From: Petrosia ficiformis
Taxonomy: Eukaryota > Porifera > Demospongiae > Haplosclerida > Petrosiidae
Direction: 5' to 3'
Length of the DNA stretch: 64,000 nt
Assembly: GCA_947044365.1 (NCBI GenBank)
Contig: OX345641.1
Location: 8,122,181-8,186,180, forward strand
The notes beneath the pieces are model-generated. The model was given only the letters and a program-made list of their open reading frames with translations. It made no database searches and was not told the DNA's origin. Shown here piece by piece: positions 58,346-64,000 of the stretch (within the stretch, counting starts at the first letter, position 1; every line of letters begins with the position of its first letter). The translations under genes and the position numbers were made by a program.

Positions 58346-58659
58346 CCCGTAAATGGTCGAAGAAGAGACAACAACTATAGAATAATAATGTTTACATATA
58401 ATATAATTAATATTTTTATAAATTAGTAATAAAAATTATCATGTTAATGATACCATTACCCAACATACATACAGTATGTATGTAAAACTGATTATTGGTA
58501 TCTGATACACTCCCAATCTGGTTTGTGGATTTTTGACTTTGCTATCCCATTTCTGTACATGATAATGTGTTAACTGAAGTTTCCTGAGGTGAGATTAACA
58601 CATAGATTATCACATATTGTATGAATCAAGTGTTGTTCTCCATCAATTAACACATTAAA

Positions 58660-61600
58660 TTCCATAACAGGACACAAGGTTACGTGGCAATGGCTGGGCT
58701 TCAATAGGAACTATATGCAAACACAACGGGAATGCACACAGTTCACACATTTATGTATATATGAATACCAAGTTGTCCGTCCATGGTTAAGTGGGGATGG
58801 CTGGGCTTTAATAGGAACTATATGCACACAGTTAAGCAGTATAATAATACATGTAAATTATAACAAAGTACACATGCAAACAGCTGATCCTTACCCTTGT
58901 TCCCTTGTTCTTGGCAATAAGAAAGAATGAAGGCTCTATAAACCTTCCATTATCCTTAAGCAAGACTGATAGATAGACAGCTAGATAGAGAGATAGATAG
59001 ATAGATAGAGGAACGTCAAATAAATGAATGAATAAGAATTATTATTGCATGTGACATCAATCACATCCAGATGATTATTACAAACTACACATATAACAGG
59101 ACACAAGGTTACGTGGCAATGGCTGGGCTTCAATAGGAACTATATGCAAACACAACGGGAATGCACACAGTTCACACATTTATGTATATATGAATACCAA
59201 GTTGTCCGTCCATGGTTAAGTGGGGATGGCTGGGCTTTAATAGGAACTATATGCACACAGTTAAGCAGTATAATAATACATGTAAATTATAACAAAGTAC
59301 ACATGCAAACAGCTGATCCTTACCCTTGTTCCCTTGTTCTTGGCAATAAGAAAGAATGAAGGCTCTATAAACCTTCCATTATCCTTAAGCAAGACTGATA
59401 GATAGACAGCTAGATAGAGAGATAGATAGATAGATAGAGGAACGTCAAATAAATGAATGAATAAGAATTATTATTGCATGTGACATCAATCACATCCAGA
59501 TGATTATTACAAACTACACATATAACAGGACACAAGGTTACGTGGCAATGGCTGGGCTTCAATAGGAACTATATGCAAACACAACGGGAATGCACACAGT
59601 TCACACATTTATGTATATATGAATACCAAGTTGTCCGTCCATGGTTAAGTGGGGATGGCTGGGCTTTAATAGGAACTATATGCACACAGTTAAGCAGTAT
59701 AATAATACATGTAAATTATAACAAAGTACACATGCAAACAGCTGATCCTTACCCTTGTTCCCTTGTTCTTGGCAATAAGAAAGAATGAAGGCTCTATAAA
59801 CCTTCCATTATCCTTAAGCAAGACTGATAGATAGACAGCTAGATAGAGAGATAGATAGATAGATAGAGGAACGTCAAATAAATGAATGAATAAGAATTAT
59901 TATTGCATGTGACATCAATCACATCCAGATGATTATTACAAACTACACATATAACAGGACACAAGGTTACGTGGCAATGGCTGGGCTTCAATAGGAACTA
60001 TATGCAAACACAACGGGAATGCACACAGTTCACACATTTATGTATATATGAATACCAAGTTGTCCGTCCATGGTTAAGTGGGGATGGCTGGGCTTTAATA
60101 GGAACTATATGCACACAGTTAAGCAGTATAATAATACATGTAAATTATAACAAAGTACACATGCAAACAGCTGATCCTTACCCTTGTTCCCTTGTTCTTG
60201 GCAATAAGAAAGAATGAAGGCTCTATAAACCTTCCATTATCCTTAAGCAAGACTGATAGATAGACAGCTAGATAGAGAGATAGATAGATAGATAGAGGAA
60301 CGTCAAATAAATGAATGAATAAGAATTATTATTGCATGTGACATCAATCACATCCAGATGATTATTACAAACTACACATATAACAGGACACAAGGTTACG
60401 TGGCAATGGCTGGGCTTCAATAGGAACTATATGCAAACACAACGGGAATGCACACAGTTCACACATTTATGTATATATGAATACCAAGTTGTCCGTCCAT
60501 GGTTAAGTGGGGATGGCTGGGCTTTAATAGGAACTATATGCACACAGTTAAGCAGTATAATAATACATGTAAATTATAACAAAGTACACATGCAAACAGC
60601 TGATCCTTACCCTTGTTCCCTTGTTCTTGGCAATAAGAAAGAATGAAGGCTCTATAAACCTTCCATTATCCTTAAGCAAGACTGATAGATAGACAGCTAG
60701 ATAGAGAGATAGATAGATAGATAGAGGAACGTCAAATAAATGAATGAATAAGAATTATTATTGCATGTGACATCAATCACATCCAGATGATTATTACAAA
60801 CTACACATATAACAGGACACAAGGTTACGTGGCAATGGCTGGGCTTCAATAGGAACTATATGCAAACACAACGGGAATGCACACAGTTCACACATTTATG
60901 TATATATGAATACCAAGTTGTCCGTCCATGGTTAAGTGGGGATGGCTGGGCTTTAATAGGAACTATATGCACACAGTTAAGCAGTATAATAATACATGTA
61001 AATTATAACAAAGTACACATGCAAACAGCTGATCCTTACCCTTGTTCCCTTGTTCTTGGCAATAAGAAAGAATGAAGGCTCTATAAACCTTCCATTATCC
61101 TTAAGCAAGACTGATAGATAGACAGCTAGATAGAGAGATAGATAGATAGATAGAGGAACGTCAAATAAATGAATGAATAAGAATTATTATTGCATGTGAC
61201 ATCAATCACATCCAGATGATTATTACAAACTACACATATAACAGGACACAAGGTTACGTGGCAATGGCTGGGCTTCAATAGGAACTATATGCAAACACAA
61301 CGGGAATGCACACAGTTCACACATTTATGTATATATGAATACCAAGTTGTCCGTCCATGGTTAAGTGGGGATGGCTGGGCTTTAATAGGAACTATATGCA
61401 CACAGTTAAGCAGTATAATAATACATGTAAATTATAACAAAGTACACATGCAAACAGCTGATCCTTACCCTTGTTCCCTTGTTCTTGGCAATAAGAAAGA
61501 ATGAAGGCTCTATAAACCTTCCATTATCCTTAAGCAAGACTGATAGATAGACAGCTAGATAGAGAGATAGATAGATAGATAGATAGATAGAGGAACGTCA

Positions 61601-62001
61601 AATAAATGAATGAATAAGAATTATTATTGCATGTGACATCAATCACATCCAGATGATTATTACAAACTACACATATAACAGGACACAAGGTTACGTGGCA
61701 ATGGCTGGGCTTCAATAGGAACTATATGCAAACACAACGGGAATGCACACAGTTCACACATTTATGTATATATGAATACCAAGTTGTCCGTCCATGGTTA
61801 AGTGGGGATGGCTGGGCTTTAATAGGAACTATATGCACACAGTTAAGCAGTATAATAATACATGTAAATTATAACAAAGTACACATGCAAACAGCTGATC
61901 CTTACCCTTGTTCCCTTGTTCTTGGCAATAAGAAAGAATGAAGGCTCTATAAACCTTCCATTATCCTTAAGCAAGACTGATAGATAGACAGCTAGATAGA
62001 G

Positions 62002-62036
<35 letters not shown>

Positions 62037-64000
62037 GGAACGTCAAATAAATGAATGAATAAGAATTATTATTGCATGTGACATCAATCACATCCAGATG
62101 ATTATTACAAACTACACATATAACAGGACACAAGGTTACGTGGCAATGGCTGGGCTTCAATAGGAACTATATGCAAACACAACGGGAATGCACACAGTTC
62201 ACACATTTATGTATATATGAATACCAAGTTGTCCGTCCATGGTTAAGTGGGGATGGCTGGGCTTTAATAGGAACTATATGCACACAGTTAAGCAGTATAA
62301 TAATACATGTAAATTATAACAAAGTACACATGCAAACAGCTGATCCTTACCCTTGTTCCCTTGTTCTTGGCAATAAGAAAGAATGAAGGCTCTATAAACC
62401 TTCCATTATCCTTAAGCAAGACTGATAGATAGACAGCTAGATAGAGAGATAGATAGATAGATAGAGGAACGTCAAATAAATGAATGAATAAGAATTATTA
62501 TTGCATGTGACATCAATCACATCCAGATGATTATTACAAACTACACATATAACAGGACACAAGGTTACGTGGCAATGGCTGGGCTTCAATAGGAACTATA
62601 TGCAAACACAACGGGAATGCACACAGTTCACACATTTATGTATATATGAATACCAAGTTGTCCGTCCATGGTTAAGTGGGGATGGCTGGGCTTTAATAGG
62701 AACTATATGCACACAGTTAAGCAGTATAATAATACATGTAAATTATAACAAAGTACACATGCAAACAGCTGATCCTTACCCTTGTTCCCTTGTTCTTGGC
62801 AATAAGAAAGAATGAAGGCTCTATAAACCTTCCATTATCCTTAAGCAAGACTGATAGATAGACAGCTAGATAGAGAGATAGATAGATAGATAGAGGAACG
62901 TCAAATAAATGAATGAATAAGAATTATTATTGCATGTGACATCAATCACATCCAGATGATTATTACAAACTACACATATAACAGGACACAAGGTTACGTG
63001 GCAATGGCTGGGCTTCAATAGGAACTATATGCAAACACAACGGGAATGCACACAGTTCACACATTTATGTATATATGAATACCAAGTTGTCCGTCCATGG
63101 TTAAGTGGGGATGGCTGGGCTTTAATAGGAACTATATGCACACAGTTAAGCAGTATAATAATACATGTAAATTATAACAAAGTACACATGCAAACAGCTG
63201 ATCCTTACCCTTGTTCCCTTGTTCTTGGCAATAAGAAAGAATGAAGGCTCTATAAACCTTCCATTATCCTTAAGCAAGACTGATAGATAGACAGCTAGAT
63301 AGAGAGATAGATAGATAGATAGAGGAACGTCAAATAAATGAATGAATAAGAATTATTATTGCATGTGACATCAATCACATCCAGATGATTATTACAAACT
63401 ACACATATAACAGGACACAAGGTTACGTGGCAATGGCTGGGCTTCAATAGGAACTATATGCAAACACAACGGGAATGCACACAGTTCACACATTTATGTA
63501 TATATGAATACCAAGTTGTCCGTCCATGGTTAAGTGGGGATGGCTGGGCTTTAATAGGAACTATATGCACACAGTTAAGCAGTATAATAATACATGTAAA
63601 TTATAACAAAGTACACATGCAAACAGCTGATCCTTACCCTTGTTCCCTTGTTCTTGGCAATAAGAAAGAATGAAGGCTCTATAAACCTTCCATTATCCTT
63701 AAGCAAGACTGATAGATAGACAGCTAGATAGAGAGATAGATAGATAGATAGAGGAACGTCAAATAAATGAATGAATAAGAATTATTATTGCATGTGACAT
63801 CAATCACATCCAGATGATTATTACAAACTACACATATAACAGGACACAAGGTTACGTGGCAATGGCTGGGCTTCAATAGGAACTATATGCAAACACAACG
63901 GGAATGCACACAGTTCACACATTTATGTATATATGAATACCAAGTTGTCCGTCCATGGTTAAGTGGGGATGGCTGGGCTTTAATAGGAACTATATGCACA
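58660..64000 (+). repeat. 429-bp satellite array, more than 12 units, continuing past the window
   Basis: Near-identical units starting ACAGGACACAAGG follow the right inverted repeat directly. Spacing is 429 bp except 437 and 445 bp for the units before 61726 and 62171, where a GATA run gained two and four repeats. Each unit carries two forms of the phrase TGGCTGGGCTT…AATAGGAACTATATGCA, so the unit itself looks like an older dimer. The 71-codon frame in every unit is not conserved as a protein and is regarded as chance. No CENP-B-like box was recognised. Confidence 0.93.

Larger units (their letters stand above)
55069..58668. mobile_element. Inverted-repeat element inside F2 copy B (about 3.6 kb)
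   Basis: The ends are imperfect inverted repeats of about 325 bp (55069-55396 against 58668-58346) with clear collinear similarity, for example AACACTTGATTCATA, CATGTACAGAAATGGGATAG, ACCAATAATCAGTTTTA and GACCATTTACGGG. The interior holds a TATA box, one Cys-rich open frame, a 14-bp minisatellite and diverged stretches of the 429-bp satellite. No transposase and no clear target duplication were seen. It could be a non-autonomous long-TIR or foldback element, or a native F2 segment formed by inversion. Confidence 0.65.
43873..64000 (+). mobile_element. F2 telomere-associated YR element, copy B (interrupted, runs off the window)
   Basis: It appears identical to copy A with a 13,300-bp offset from its left end through 55246. 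It then diverges. Where copy A jumps from the left inverted repeat into satellite, copy B continues through a 3.6-kb inverted-repeat element and into a long 429-bp satellite array. Its right end is not in the window. Confidence 0.75.

Noticed and set aside
58715..63673. 71-codon frame in every 429-bp satellite unit
   Set aside because: Repeated only because the unit is repeated; no splice, promoter or domain evidence, and the same is true of the Ser/Leu/Tyr frames on the minus strand through GATA runs.

Overview
The window is eukaryotic: AT-rich, with short GT-AG introns (mostly about 35-500 bp), no bacterial operon structure, and tracts of the Arabidopsis-type telomere repeat TTTAGGG. Frequent TACATGTA-type words and compact introns would suit a marine invertebrate such as a demosponge, but TTTAGGG is not the usual animal repeat. 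The host is therefore left open.

Layout: nearly the whole window is an array of two families of large mobile elements, placed head-to-tail and stitched together by exact multiples of TTTAGGG. Family 1 (F1) is an 8,218-bp unit. There is a partial copy at 1-5687 and complete copies A (5688-13905), B (14088-22305) and C (22306-30523). Copy 0 abuts A, and B abuts C, with no telomere repeat between them. A and B are separated by exactly 182 bp (26 repeats). C is followed by 7 repeats and then by family 2 (F2). F2 copy A (about 30573-43853) is followed by 3 repeats and F2 copy B (43873 onward), which appears identical for 11.4 kb. Copy B then runs into a 3.6-kb inverted-repeat element and more than 12 units of a 429-bp satellite that continues past the window end. 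The G-rich strand is the + strand at every tract, so all elements share one orientation relative to the telomere repeat.

Genes: each F1 unit carries one nine-exon minus-strand gene, assembled here from splice sites with every phase matching. It predicts an 807-residue protein with an acidic N-terminus, a KMT5A-like SET methyltransferase domain, an acidic linker, a C2H2 zinc finger, a tyrosine recombinase (YR) and a helical C-terminal domain. Each F2 unit carries two plus-strand genes: a four-exon YR of 723 residues, and a two-exon protein of 901 residues with a divergent C-terminal SET-like domain. Two separate element families thus pair a tyrosine recombinase with a SET domain, and both sit in telomere repeats.

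Mechanism suggested by the sequence: where two F1 units abut, the joint is an 8-bp arm, an 8-bp spacer and the inverted 8-bp arm, the architecture of a loxP/FRT-type core site. At the other joints whole GGTTTAG units appear after TAG in the spacer, as expected if a circular F1 recombines with telomeric DNA at a shared TAG. The working model is a circular, recombinase-mobilised, telomere-targeted element that carries its own chromatin-modifying domain. I know of no described element with this combination, but I could not search.

Other structure: F1 is littered with GGGACATA words, often as the palindrome GGGACATATGTCCC, clustered at its left end and in 500-bp subrepeats. F2 carries a six-unit array of about 400-431 bp built almost entirely of back-to-back hairpins, a compact three-way-junction fold, and degenerate telomere-like sequence at its right end.
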